Below are positions 16,743-25,452 of a stretch of DNA of 64,000 bases, piece after piece. Numbering within the stretch: the first letter of the stretch is position 1; each line of letters begins with the position of its first letter. The notes under the pieces are model-generated. The model did not search any database. It worked only from the letters and a program-made list of their open reading frames with translations, and was not told the origin of the DNA. Location: assembly GCA_035623985.1 (NCBI GenBank), contig DASPSJ010000041.1:14379-78378 (forward strand), in the 5' to 3' direction. The translations under genes and the position numbers were made by a program. This stretch comes from DAHUYF01 sp035623985. Lineage in GTDB: Bacteria > Pseudomonadota > Alphaproteobacteria > ATCC43930 > CGMCC-115725.

Positions 16743-17756
16743 ATGAGCGTCGCTCCGGGACCGCGCAATCTCATCACCGACGTCGCCGGCATCCGCGTCG
16801 GCAATGCCGGGGATGACCGGGTGCGCAGCGGAGTCACCGTCGTGCTGCCGGAACGGTCGGCAGTCGCGGCGGTCGATGTGCGCGGCGGCGCGCCGGGGAC
16901 GCGCGAGACCGATGCGCTCGATCCGACCTGCCTGGTGGCAAATGTCGACGCCGTGGTGCTGAGCGGCGGCTCCTCCTTCGGACTTGAGGCGGGCGCGGCG
17001 GCGATGACCTGGCTGGCGGCGCGCGGGGTCGGGTTTGCGGTCGGCGCGGCGCGCATCCCGGTGGTGCCGGCGGCGATCCTGTTCGACCTCCTGAACGGCG
17101 GCGACAAGGAATGGGGCGAAGCGGCGCCTTACGCGCGGCTGGCGCGCGAAGCCTGCGAAGCGGCGGCGGCCGACTTCGCGCTGGGCAATGTCGGCGCCGG
17201 TCTCGGCGCCAAGGCCGGCTCGCTCAAAGGCGGCCTCGGCAGCGTCTCGGCCGTGACGCCGGAGGGGCTGGCGGTCGGCGCGCTGGTGGCGGTGAACGCG
17301 CTGGGCGATACGGTGATGCCCGGGCAGAGCTGCTTCTGGGCCTGGCCTTTCGAGCGCGCCGGCGAGCTTGGCGGGCAGACGCCGCCGCGGGGTGCCGTGC
17401 CGGCCGACGAGGCGCTGGTCGCGTCGCCCTTCGCGCGCATCGGCGCCAATACCACCATCAGCGTCGTCGCCACCAACGCCGTCCTCGACAAGGCCGAGGC
17501 GCGCCGCGTCGCCATCATGGCGCAGGACGGCTATGCCCGGGCCATCCGCCCGGCGCATACGCCTTTCGACGGCGATACCGTCTTCGTGCTGGCGACCGGA
17601 GCCCATCCGCTTGCCGAGCCGCGCGCAGCGGCGCTGTCGCTGCTCGGGGCGCTTGCCGCCGATTGCATCGCCCGCGCCGTCGCCCGCGGCGTCTTCACGG
17701 CGGAAAGCCTGGGCGGGCTGATGAGCTATCGCGATTGGCTCAAGATCCGCGGCTGA
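16743..17756 (+). CDS. P1-family peptidase (DmpA-like aminopeptidase)
   Basis: 337 residues starting at an ATG. It begins with G-P-R-N-L-I-T-D-V-A-G-I-R-V-G-N, the family's N-terminal block. It then has the R-G-G-A-P-G-T-R-E-T and L-S-G-G-S-S-F-G-L-E segments and a G-G-L-G-S-V-S stretch whose Ser would be the autoprocessing N-terminal nucleophile. Such Ntn-type enzymes cleave N-terminal residues or D-amino-acid esters and amides. Its 3' end overlaps the convergent xanthine phosphoribosyltransferase gene by 17 bases. Confidence 0.9.
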   Translation: MSVAPGPRNLITDVAGIRVGNAGDDRVRSGVTVVLPERSAVAAVDVRGGAPGTRETDALDPTCLVANVDAVVLSGGSSFGLEAGAAAMTWLAARGVGFAVGAARIPVVPAAILFDLLNGGDKEWGEAAPYARLAREACEAAAADFALGNVGAGLGAKAGSLKGGLGSVSAVTPEGLAVGALVAVNALGDTVMPGQSCFWAWPFERAGELGGQTPPRGAVPADEALVASPFARIGANTTISVVATNAVLDKAEARRVAIMAQDGYARAIRPAHTPFDGDTVFVLATGAHPLAEPRAAALSLLGALAADCIARAVARGVFTAESLGGLMSYRDWLKIRG

Positions 17757-18204
17757 GCCGCTCCGCCTCCCACGGGAAGACGATCCAGGTGTCCTGGCTC
17801 ACCTCGGTGACGAAAGTGTCGACCATCGGCCGTCCGGCGGGCTTGGCATAGACCGTGGCGAAATGCGCCTGGGGCAGCATCTCGCGCACCACCCGCGCCG
17901 TTTCGCCGGTATCGACGAGGTCGTCGATGATGAGAAAGCCCTCACCGCCGCCGCCCAGCCCTTTCAGCACCTGCACCGCCCCCGGCTGCTGCGCGCGATC
18001 CTCGTAACTGAAGATGCAGATGGTGTCGATGAGGCGGATATCGAGCTCGCGCGCGACAATGGCGGCGGGCACGAGCCCGCCGCGCGTCACGGCGATGATG
18101 CCGCGGAACGGACCCAACTCCGCCAGCCGCCAGGCGAGCGCGCGGGCGTCGCGGTGGATCTCCTCCCAGCTTACCGGGAAATTCTTTCGCACCGGCGCCG
18201 ACAA
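17740..18204 (-). CDS. gpt: Xanthine phosphoribosyltransferase
   Basis: 154 residues, family length. The PRPP-binding loop I-I-D-D-L-V-D-T-G-E-T lies near residue 92, and the N-terminal V-T-R-G-G-L-V-P-A segment is typical of Gpt. The C-terminal W-I-V-F-P-W-E motif also fits XGPRT. The enzyme salvages xanthine and guanine as nucleotides. It is on the opposite strand to the P1 peptidase and 54 bases from the next gene on the minus strand. Confidence 0.92.
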   Translation of the reverse strand: MSAPVRKNFPVSWEEIHRDARALAWRLAELGPFRGIIAVTRGGLVPAAIVARELDIRLIDTICIFSYEDRAQQPGAVQVLKGLGGGGEGFLIIDDLVDTGETARVVREMLPQAHFATVYAKPAGRPMVDTFVTEVSQDTWIVFPWEAERLSRGS

Positions 18205-18258
18205 GGCTGAATCTCCTTCCCGCTGTCCGGCGACGGGCAGCCTCCGGCCCGCCTTGGC

Positions 18259-19455
18259 TCAGCGGACGTAGATCTGAACCTCGTTGACCATGACGTTGGC
18301 GCTGCTCGTCGCCGAGAGCGAGACGCGGTCGCCGGGCAGACCCATGTTGTTGAGCGAGCGCAAGACGTCCTGGGCGTTGCGCTTTGCGGCGTCGGTGTGC
18401 AGCGCCACCTGCGCCGGCGTGCCGGCATTGGGCGTGACGGCGACGAGATCGAAGGAGGCGTCGGGCCGCCGCTCGAGCGCGCGCCTTACCGCGTTGTAGA
18501 GCGCCTCCTGGTAGGGGACGTTTCGCCGGTCGAAGCGGATGACCATCAGCGGGCGGCGCTCGCCGATGCCGGTCAGCGTGCTTCCCCGCGCCGGCGTCAG
18601 GCTCGGGGTGGCGGAGGCGAAGGCGCGGTTGGCGAGGCTCTGGCCGTAGAGCTCGCCGTTCTTGATGGCGAGCGACAGGGTGACGAGATTGCTGCGCTCG
18701 TTGCTGACGTAGTTGCTCTGCCGGCTGATGTCGTCGGAGAGCGAGTTGAGCAGGCGGTCGATCAGCACCACGGTGCGGTTGACGTCGCTTTCGAGCAGCC
18801 CGAGCTGGCGGTGGTCCTCATCGACCGCGCCTTGCAGGCCATAGGCGGCTTTGACGGATTCCAGAATATAGGCGGCGAGCGAGGAATCGCTGGCGGCCTG
18901 GTTGGAAAGGCTGTTGAGCTTGGCGATGTCGTCGCTCATGCGATCAAGCGCGCCTTGCGCCTGGTTCCATTGAGCGATGAGTTCGGGATTGCCGGGCGTC
19001 GTGCCCACCTGGAGGCGGGAATTGATGGTGCCGACCAGGCTGTAATAGGTCGCGGCGTCCTGCGCCATGCCCTGGCGCAACTGCTGCAGCGCGCCGTTCT
19101 GCTGATTGATGTTGTCTTGCAGCCGCTGCAGGTCGTTGCGCAGCGCGGCCACTTTGGCCCCGACATAGGTACCGGTGGGCGAGCCGGGCGTCACCGGCGG
19201 CGCGGCGAAGCTGCCCGTGCCGAGCGCCGGCGGCTGACGCACGCCCACGGTCGGTTGCGGATTGAGCTCTGCCGAGGAGGGGGGGATGGGGATGACCGTG
19301 CCGCCGCCGGCGGCGGACGGTTTGGCGGTGGTGCTGGTTTCTTCCTCGCCGGTAAGGGAGGACCAGACGGAATCGGCGGTGTTGCCGATATAGGAGCAGC
19401 CGGAAAGCAGCAGCGCTGCCATGGCCGCGCCAAGATGCGAGCGACGAACTACCAT
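18259..19455 (-). CDS. Lipoprotein of unknown function
   Basis: 398 residues. The N-terminus has a hydrophobic stretch and the lipobox L-L-S-G-C20, so it is a predicted lipoprotein. A Pro/Thr-rich linker leads into a long helical, probably coiled-coil section (about residues 95-260). The C-terminal domain (about 295-398) has the pattern R-P-L-M-V-I-R-F-D near 302 and ends in N-E-V-Q-I-Y-V-R; it may be an OmpA-like-sized alpha/beta domain, but I cannot assign a family. Confidence 0.8.
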   Translation of the reverse strand: MVVRRSHLGAAMAALLLSGCSYIGNTADSVWSSLTGEEETSTTAKPSAAGGGTVIPIPPSSAELNPQPTVGVRQPPALGTGSFAAPPVTPGSPTGTYVGAKVAALRNDLQRLQDNINQQNGALQQLRQGMAQDAATYYSLVGTINSRLQVGTTPGNPELIAQWNQAQGALDRMSDDIAKLNSLSNQAASDSSLAAYILESVKAAYGLQGAVDEDHRQLGLLESDVNRTVVLIDRLLNSLSDDISRQSNYVSNERSNLVTLSLAIKNGELYGQSLANRAFASATPSLTPARGSTLTGIGERRPLMVIRFDRRNVPYQEALYNAVRRALERRPDASFDLVAVTPNAGTPAQVALHTDAAKRNAQDVLRSLNNMGLPGDRVSLSATSSANVMVNEVQIYVR

Positions 19456-19693
19456 GCTAAGTGGCTACCTTTGCCTCAGCGTCCCCACCACACGACACAG
19501 GCCCGATGATCTCGCCGAGATACCGAAATCATCACCCCTTCATCAGCCTGAAACCCCTTGCAGATACTACGCAATGGCCGTTCTACCCACAAGCAGGTTT
19601 CGTCGTGGGGGGCCGATCGCCCGGGCCGTCTTGCCTTCGGCCGGCGATGCCGCTAGCTTCCGCCGTTCTCCGCAGCCGGCTGCGCCGACAATT

Positions 19694-19770
19694 GCGCCCG
19701 TAGCTCAACTGGATAGAGCACCAGACTACGGATCTGGGGGTTGGGAGTTCGAATCTCTCCGGGCGCGCCA
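19694..19770 (+). tRNA. tRNA-Arg (anticodon ACG)
   Basis: The 77-base sequence folds as a cloverleaf. The acceptor arms GCGCCCG and CGGGCGC pair perfectly. The anticodon stem is CCAGA/TCTGG with loop CTACGGA, giving anticodon ACG, which reads CGU/CGC/CGA after inosine editing. The T loop is TTCGAAT and the CCA end is encoded. The gene is the left boundary of the region without recognisable genes. Confidence 0.96.
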
Positions 19771-20743
19771 TTTATTTCAGCGACTTAGTCCCTCTGCGGC
19801 GGCCGGCCGCCTGCCGGAAGTATCTCGGAAGCAGCAGACGCAATCGCATTCGCGTGCTCCAGGGCCTGTGGACCCGCGCCTTCCCGCCATGTCTGGCGCG
19901 CGGTCTCTTCGCATCTGACGCAGAGGCGTCCGAGCTTACCCGAAGCCCGGATTTCTCTATGTACAGGCACATGTCGCGACGGCGATCTTCGGCGCCAGGC
20001 CAGAAGCCGGGGCATCGTAAGCGTCCGGGCGGCGCCCCCTGGCGCCAAAGAACGCCGTCCCTCCGGAATCGCAGCCCGTTGACCCGCTGCCACATCGCCC
20101 CATCCCTGCGCAACCCAGACCCATCCCGCGTCCCAGACGGGCTCTTGCTCCCACCAACGCGCCAACCGGCTGCAACGCAGCGCGTGCCTGCGTGAAAAAT
20201 CCAGGCCAGGGGCTTCCCGGCAGGGGGCGCCCCCTTGTGGTTGTGCACCTCTGCATCTCGATCTATTGCCTACTCCATTATGGAAAAATTGTCCGGGCGG
20301 ACGATGTCGGCGGGGCGGGACGTGACCTGTCCGGGGAGCAATAGCACTCGGATAAGCGACCCCGATGCCGGGACTGAGCTCGAGGCGGTCTATGCCGCTC
20401 GCAGCCTTTGGTCTGATCCGCTCACCCTGCCTCCCGGCATCGCAGGACACCAAATCCAATCCCTTGCGAAGGCGGCGGCGCGCCGGAGCTTCGTCGCCAC
20501 CATTGGAACCGGCCCCGGCAAGGCACCCTGCTTTTTTGCTCTCATCGGCGATGCCGCGACAGGAGCGGGGGCGGCGGGCGAGATTCCATGCAAGCGGGCG
20601 ATCGCCGCCGGCCAAGAGGAAGCGGACGAGGAGGACCGAACTCACAAGCTCCGTCCGATATTCCGCATGACGCGACCATGCGTCACGGCCTCGGCCGCAA
20701 AGCGACGGCTCTGCTTGCGCAGTAATTAAGCCGACCTCGCGGC
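19771..20743. other. About 1 kb with no recognisable gene, after tRNA-Arg
   Basis: Several open frames exist on both strands (e.g. 20235-20729 plus, 19785-20822 minus). They overlap one another, are Arg/Pro/Ser-rich, and match nothing I recognise. The sequence lacks the smooth codon pattern of the flanking genes. It could be degraded DNA from an insertion at the tRNA. I see no integrase, and no second copy of the tRNA 3' end. Confidence 0.5.
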
Positions 20744-21337
20744 TCAGCGCGACAAGCCGGGCAGCGGCACGCTCGTCGTGTATTTGATCGTCTTCAGAAC
20801 GATCACTGAATTGACGGTGCATATGTCCGAGAGGGTCATGATCCGATACCTGAGCACTTCTTCGTATTCCGCCAGATTGGGCGCGATGACATGCAGCAGG
20901 AAATCCGTGTCACCGGCGGTCGAGTAGCACTCGATGACCTCTTTGACATCCTGAATGCCGCTGGTGAAACGATTGAGCGTAACGGGATCGTGATACTTTA
21001 GTCGAACCCTGAGAAAGGCGGTGACATGAAATCCGAGCCGTTCGCGATCGAGGAGCGTCACCCGCCTCACAATGACGCCCATTTCCTCGAGACGTTTGAC
21101 ACGGCGCCAGCACGGCGTTCTGGAAAGGCCGACGCGCCCCGCAAGCTCCTCCATGGATTGATCGGCGGCGTCCTGCAAGCTGCGCAATATACGGCAATCA
21201 AATTCATCAAACTGGAACACGGGAGCGGCACCCAGGCCGATTTCCCGAGGTTTGCCAACGTTATGTGCGCCGCCGGTCACGGAGCCTTGCTTCTCGAGCT
21301 CGTCACTTACTGAATTCATTTCCCAAGTTGAACCCAT
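20744..21337 (-). CDS. Lrp/AsnC-family transcriptional regulator
   Basis: A helix-turn-helix (L-R-S-L-Q-D-A-A-D-Q-S-M-E-E-L-A and V-G-L-S-R-T-P-C-W-R-R-V) is followed by a C-terminal RAM/AsnC ligand domain (about the last 80 residues). From the first ATG the protein is 197 residues with a 39-residue unconserved extension. A GTG at 21218-21220 would give 158 residues, the usual Lrp length, so the true start may be there. It is divergent from the Rieske/DUF3179/DRE-TIM/LeuCD cluster and is its likely regulator, probably with a metabolite of that pathway as ligand. Confidence 0.9.
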   Translation of the reverse strand: MGSTWEMNSVSDELEKQGSVTGGAHNVGKPREIGLGAAPVFQFDEFDCRILRSLQDAADQSMEELAGRVGLSRTPCWRRVKRLEEMGVIVRRVTLLDRERLGFHVTAFLRVRLKYHDPVTLNRFTSGIQDVKEVIECYSTAGDTDFLLHVIAPNLAEYEEVLRYRIMTLSDICTVNSVIVLKTIKYTTSVPLPGLSR

Positions 21338-21594
21338 TTCCCAACGCTCTTGCGCGTCTCAACGTCAGCTCACGGCTGAAAACCATAACGATTGTTCGCG
21401 GCAGAATACCATATTTTTTTGCATAGGACGGCCGTTCTAATGACGGGCCTTATGGTCGCCGGTTGTTGCGCCGGACGGCGGTCGACGCCTCAATTTTGCA
21501 CACATTGCCTTCGGGGCCGGCGTTACAGTGTTTTGAGGGAAGCACGAATATAGCCCTTTTGGATAGCATAAAAGAGACAAGGAGCTCGCCGAGC

Positions 21595-22914
21595 ATGTTG
21601 ACCCCGGAGACAAACGACATCTTGACCCGGGTTGGTCGCGGGACGCCGATGGGCAATTTGATGCGATGCTATTGGCATCCGATTGCCGCCGTCGCGCAAC
21701 TCGATGCCAATCCATTCCGCACGCTGCCCGTGGAATTGCTCTGCGAGAAGCTGGTTCTGTTCCGCGACCGAAGAGGAAAATTGGGCCTGATCGAAGGGCG
21801 CTGCGCGCATCGCCGCGTGAACCTGGTGAATGGAATCGTCGAGGAAGACGGTTTGCGCTGCCCTTATCACGGCTGGAAGTACGACCGCGGCGGAAACTGC
21901 ATCGAGCAGCCGTTCGAGAAAACGTCGCGCCCCGACGGCGACTACAAGTCCCGATGCGGCCTGAAAGGATATCCGGTGCAGGAACTTGCCGGCCTCATTT
22001 GGGCCTATCTCGGAGCGGAGCCGGTTCCGCTGCTCCCCCGCTGGGCGCCCCTGGTGTGGGAGGAGGCGGTACGCGACATCGCGACCGTTGTTCTTCCGTG
22101 CAACTGGCTGCAGTGCCAGGAGAACTCTCCGGACCCGGTGCATACCCAATGGCTGCACGCCTATCTCGACGGCTACGTGCGCTCGGTCGTCGGGCAGGTG
22201 GACAAGACCGATTTTCGCAAGCTCGGGCCGACGGCCGGACGGGAGACGCAAAGGATCCGGTTCAGCGAATTCGCTTACGGTCAGATCAAGATGCGGATGG
22301 TCGAAGGCGACACCGGCGAGGAGGAGGATTGGACGGTTGGCCATCCAACGATGTTCCCCAACGGCCTGCTGACCGGCTGCCAATGGGCATACACGATGCA
22401 GTACCGCGTGCCCATGAACGACACCAGCACCTATCACGTTTCGCTCTATGTTTTCCCCGCGGCGCCGGGCACGACGGCGCCGCGTCAAGAGCGGGTGCCC
22501 CATCGCGAGGTTCCGCTCAAAGACGAGAAGGGACGATGGATTCTCGATTCGACGTTCAACCAGGATTACATGGCCTGGACCGAGCAGGGTCCGATTGCGG
22601 AGCGGCACCTCGAGAAGCTGGGGCTGTCCGATCAAGGGATCGTCCTCTATCGGCAGATGCTGCTGCGCGAGATCGAAAGGGTCAAACGCGGCGAGGATCC
22701 GATGGGCGTGTTCCGGGATCCCGCCCTGAACATCTGCGTCGACTTGCCGCGGGAGCGCGTGAAGCATCGCCTGACGTCCCGCCCCGTCTACAGACCCGCG
22801 ACGGGCGCCATCGCCAGCGATCACGGCTACAGCGAGGATGCCGAGCTGATCGAGCAGGCGCTCGCAACCTGGGACACCATTCCCGCCTACGCGCGCGTCG
22901 CCGCCGCGGAATAG
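21595..22914 (+). CDS. Rieske non-haem iron oxygenase, large subunit
   Basis: 439 residues from the ATG at 21595, which has an AAGGAG site; an upstream ATG at 21463 lacks family support. The N-terminus (M-L-T-x-E-x-N, R-V-G-R-G-T-P-M-G) matches the phthalate 4,5-dioxygenase/LigXa-type group. Rieske ligands are C70-x-H72 and C89-x2-H92. The mononuclear iron site is D180, H183, H188, with D324 the likely third ligand. Such enzymes hydroxylate or O-demethylate aromatic acids. No ferredoxin or reductase gene is in the cluster, so electrons must come from elsewhere. Confidence 0.92.
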   Translation: MLTPETNDILTRVGRGTPMGNLMRCYWHPIAAVAQLDANPFRTLPVELLCEKLVLFRDRRGKLGLIEGRCAHRRVNLVNGIVEEDGLRCPYHGWKYDRGGNCIEQPFEKTSRPDGDYKSRCGLKGYPVQELAGLIWAYLGAEPVPLLPRWAPLVWEEAVRDIATVVLPCNWLQCQENSPDPVHTQWLHAYLDGYVRSVVGQVDKTDFRKLGPTAGRETQRIRFSEFAYGQIKMRMVEGDTGEEEDWTVGHPTMFPNGLLTGCQWAYTMQYRVPMNDTSTYHVSLYVFPAAPGTTAPRQERVPHREVPLKDEKGRWILDSTFNQDYMAWTEQGPIAERHLEKLGLSDQGIVLYRQMLLREIERVKRGEDPMGVFRDPALNICVDLPRERVKHRLTSRPVYRPATGAIASDHGYSEDAELIEQALATWDTIPAYARVAAAE

Positions 22915-22923
22915 GGGAGCATC

Positions 22924-24099
22924 ATGACCCGCTCGCTCCATCTCGGAGTCTCTCCGGGCCGAAAAAGGCCGTACATGCTGCCCTTGAACAACCCGTCGGT
23001 CGTTTCGCCCGGCGATGCAGGCCACCTTCGCCCCGATGATCTGGTGGTGGGCGTCCTGGCGGCAGGGCGGGCGCGCGCCTATCCGTGGTGGATATTGGCC
23101 AACCACCACATTGCAAACGATGTGCTTATCCTTTCGAGCGATCCCAAGGGCTATTTGCTGAGCAGCGAGACCAACAGCGCGGGCAGACCGCTTGCGCCCT
23201 GGTACGAGACCGTCCCGCTCCTGGTCACGCTCTGCGAGCACTGCGCCGGCTGCTCCGCCTATATGCCGGTGTTCGAGGATGCGCCGGAAAATCCGCTGAT
23301 TTTCATCTTCGCCGAGCGCAGCAGCTCCGCCTACAGCTCGGTGGGCACCTACACCATATCGGACGTCGAAACGCAGAGCCGCTGGCATCCTTTCACCGGA
23401 AGAGCCTACAGCGGCCCGCTCGAGGGGCGGCGGTTGAAACGCATCCCCGCCTTCATCGAACGCTGGGACACGTGGCGGCGCGAGTTTCCCAAGACGGACG
23501 TGGCGTTCGCGGCGGAAGAGATGAGAACCCGCTTCCACGTTCGCCAGCTTCCCCGCGTGGAAACCGACACCGCCCACACGAGCACCTTGGTCGCGCGCAG
23601 GCAGGCCCCCGAGCGGATCGACCATCGCCTCGATCGGAACGAGCTCGTCCTTGGGATCGGCAACAGCGGCGGCGACAAGTCGATCGCCTACACGCTCTCC
23701 TACCTGAAGAAGGCCGGCGGGGTCCACCAGTTCAATTTCGACGGGGAACCTTGCCTCTTGCTGGCGAGCGGCGCGTACAGGGGATTCGCCTTCAGCCGGC
23801 GCGTCAACGGCGAGATCCTTGATTTCGAACGCGCCCCGGGCGACGCATTCCGCGTTCGCGACCACATCTCCCACTCCATTTGGAACTTCGTCGGCGAAGC
23901 CACGTCCGGCGGCTTTGCGGGAAGCAGGCTCGAGATGATTCCCGACAGCTACGTCTCGAAATGGTCGGACTGGAGCCTGGCCCATCCGGAGGCCGCGATC
24001 GGCGACCGCGTCGCCCCGGTTGAACCGCGCAAAGATCGCGTCGAAGACCGTCTGTTGCAGCAAGCCGCGGCACACCTCGAACCTCGGAGCCAACAATGA
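22924..24099 (+). CDS. DUF3179 domain protein
   Basis: 391 residues. The DUF3179 pattern is clear: A-Y-P-W-W-I-L-A-N-H-H near residue 52, V-P-L-L-V-T-L-C-E-H-C-A-G near 98, and late blocks around L-V-L-G-I-G-N near 240. The paired Cys of L-C-E-H-C-A-G-C could bind metal. I see no signal peptide, unlike many DUF3179 proteins. Function is unknown. It sits 9 bases after the Rieske gene and overlaps the next gene by 4 bases, so it belongs to this pathway. Confidence 0.82.
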   Translation: MTRSLHLGVSPGRKRPYMLPLNNPSVVSPGDAGHLRPDDLVVGVLAAGRARAYPWWILANHHIANDVLILSSDPKGYLLSSETNSAGRPLAPWYETVPLLVTLCEHCAGCSAYMPVFEDAPENPLIFIFAERSSSAYSSVGTYTISDVETQSRWHPFTGRAYSGPLEGRRLKRIPAFIERWDTWRREFPKTDVAFAAEEMRTRFHVRQLPRVETDTAHTSTLVARRQAPERIDHRLDRNELVLGIGNSGGDKSIAYTLSYLKKAGGVHQFNFDGEPCLLLASGAYRGFAFSRRVNGEILDFERAPGDAFRVRDHISHSIWNFVGEATSGGFAGSRLEMIPDSYVSKWSDWSLAHPEAAIGDRVAPVEPRKDRVEDRLLQQAAAHLEPRSQQ

Positions 24100-25334
24100 T
24101 GGACGTCGTTCGTCAAACCGCCAAGGCCGGACGCCTCGTGATCTGGGAAGAGGTCGCACGCGACGGCGCGCAGGCAAAGACGCTGATGAATGCCAATCAG
24201 AGAGTGGCGATCGCGAGAGCGACCGGAGCGCTTTTCGGCCAACACGGCCCGCATCACGTCATCTTCGCCGCCGGACTCCCGGCGGTTTCCAGGGAAGAGG
24301 CGGAAATCATGCGGCAACTGGCCGACCAGGTGGACAATTGCACGCTGGCTCATCACGGTCGGGCGCGGCGCGAGGACATCGATCTCGGCGTCAACGCGCT
24401 CCGTGGCGCCAAGCACGGCCGGTTGACGTTTTTCATTCCCATGTCGGCGCCGATGGCCGCCGCCATGGGTCTTGGAACGCCCGAAGCCGCCCTCGCGCGA
24501 GGTCTCGACATCCTTGCCTACGCGCTGGACAAGGGAGGCGGAATGCCGGTGGACGTCGCCCTCATGGACACCGTCAATACCGATCCGCGCGCGGCCGCGG
24601 AAGCGGCAATGATGCTGCACGACGGCGGCGCGGCGATCATCAAGCTCTGCGACACGATCGGCGGCTTCTACCCCGTCGCCTGCGGGCGCTTCTTCGACAC
24701 GTTCTTCGCCAGCCTCGACGATGACGTCGTCATCGGCGTGCATCAGCACAACGATCTCGGTTTTGCGCTCGCGAACAACCTGGAAGCCGTCCGAGCGGGC
24801 GCCCGCGTGGTTTCTTCGTCCTGGCTGGGCCTCGGCGAACGCAATGGTCTCGCGCCCACGGAGCAGACGATCTTCGCGCTCGGCTTCGATCGCGATACGC
24901 TGAGCGATCGGCTCGGCTGCGTTGCCGATTTCTGGCTGACCCCGCCGGATCTCACGGGCATCGTGCAGATTGCTCGAACCGTCAGCGAATTTGTCGGCAT
25001 TCCCATCAGGGTCACCGACGCGATCGTCGGCACCGGCGTCAATTCGATTTCGACGGGGACGCCGTTCCGGGAGCGCCGGGTGTTCATGCCTTTCGACCCG
25101 CTCAAGGTGCTCGGGACGAAGGCGGAGGTGAAGCTCACCCATCTGGCCAGTCGCGCGGTGATCGTCGCGGTCGCCGCCGAAGCCGGTGTCACGCTCGAAG
25201 CGCCGGTCGTCGAAGCCGCCCTGCATTGGGTGAAGCACAAAGCCTATCAGCAAGGCAGCGCCGAGGTGTCGAAGGCGACATTCCTCGAATATCTGCGGCA
25301 ACAGTCAAGCGAAGCCGCGTCCGCGCGGGCCTGA
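24096..25334 (+). CDS. DRE-TIM metallolyase (isopropylmalate/homocitrate synthase-like)
   Basis: 412 residues. The TIM barrel has the DRE-TIM signature: E-E-V-A-R22-D23-G-A-Q and the metal motif H216-Q-H218-N-D. A G-L-G-E-R-N-G segment near 245 resembles the synthase (acetyl-CoA condensing) branch. It lacks the C-terminal regulatory domain of LeuA. It could condense a 2-oxo acid with an acyl-CoA or act as a lyase. Next to LeuCD-like subunits, the synthase reading is favoured, but the substrate is unknown. Confidence 0.85.
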   Translation: MMDVVRQTAKAGRLVIWEEVARDGAQAKTLMNANQRVAIARATGALFGQHGPHHVIFAAGLPAVSREEAEIMRQLADQVDNCTLAHHGRARREDIDLGVNALRGAKHGRLTFFIPMSAPMAAAMGLGTPEAALARGLDILAYALDKGGGMPVDVALMDTVNTDPRAAAEAAMMLHDGGAAIIKLCDTIGGFYPVACGRFFDTFFASLDDDVVIGVHQHNDLGFALANNLEAVRAGARVVSSSWLGLGERNGLAPTEQTIFALGFDRDTLSDRLGCVADFWLTPPDLTGIVQIARTVSEFVGIPIRVTDAIVGTGVNSISTGTPFRERRVFMPFDPLKVLGTKAEVKLTHLASRAVIVAVAAEAGVTLEAPVVEAALHWVKHKAYQQGSAEVSKATFLEYLRQQSSEAASARA

Positions 25335-25452
25335 GCGCTCTCCACCTCGCGCCGGCTCGCCTGCAAGTGTCGAGTTTCGGCGGACCAACGCCGCTTACGG
25401 TGCTTGCCGGACGCGCGCCCGTGTCCGGGAGTCGGATCGAGGAGGCACGGCG

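Noticed and set aside
19785..20822. 345-codon minus-strand frame after tRNA-Arg
   Set aside because: Overlaps the 3' end of the Lrp-type gene and has low-complexity Arg/Ala/Trp-rich sequence with no domain.
21523..24177. 884-codon minus-strand frame across the Rieske and DUF3179 genes
   Set aside because: Antisense to two genes with clear motifs; no family signature of its own.
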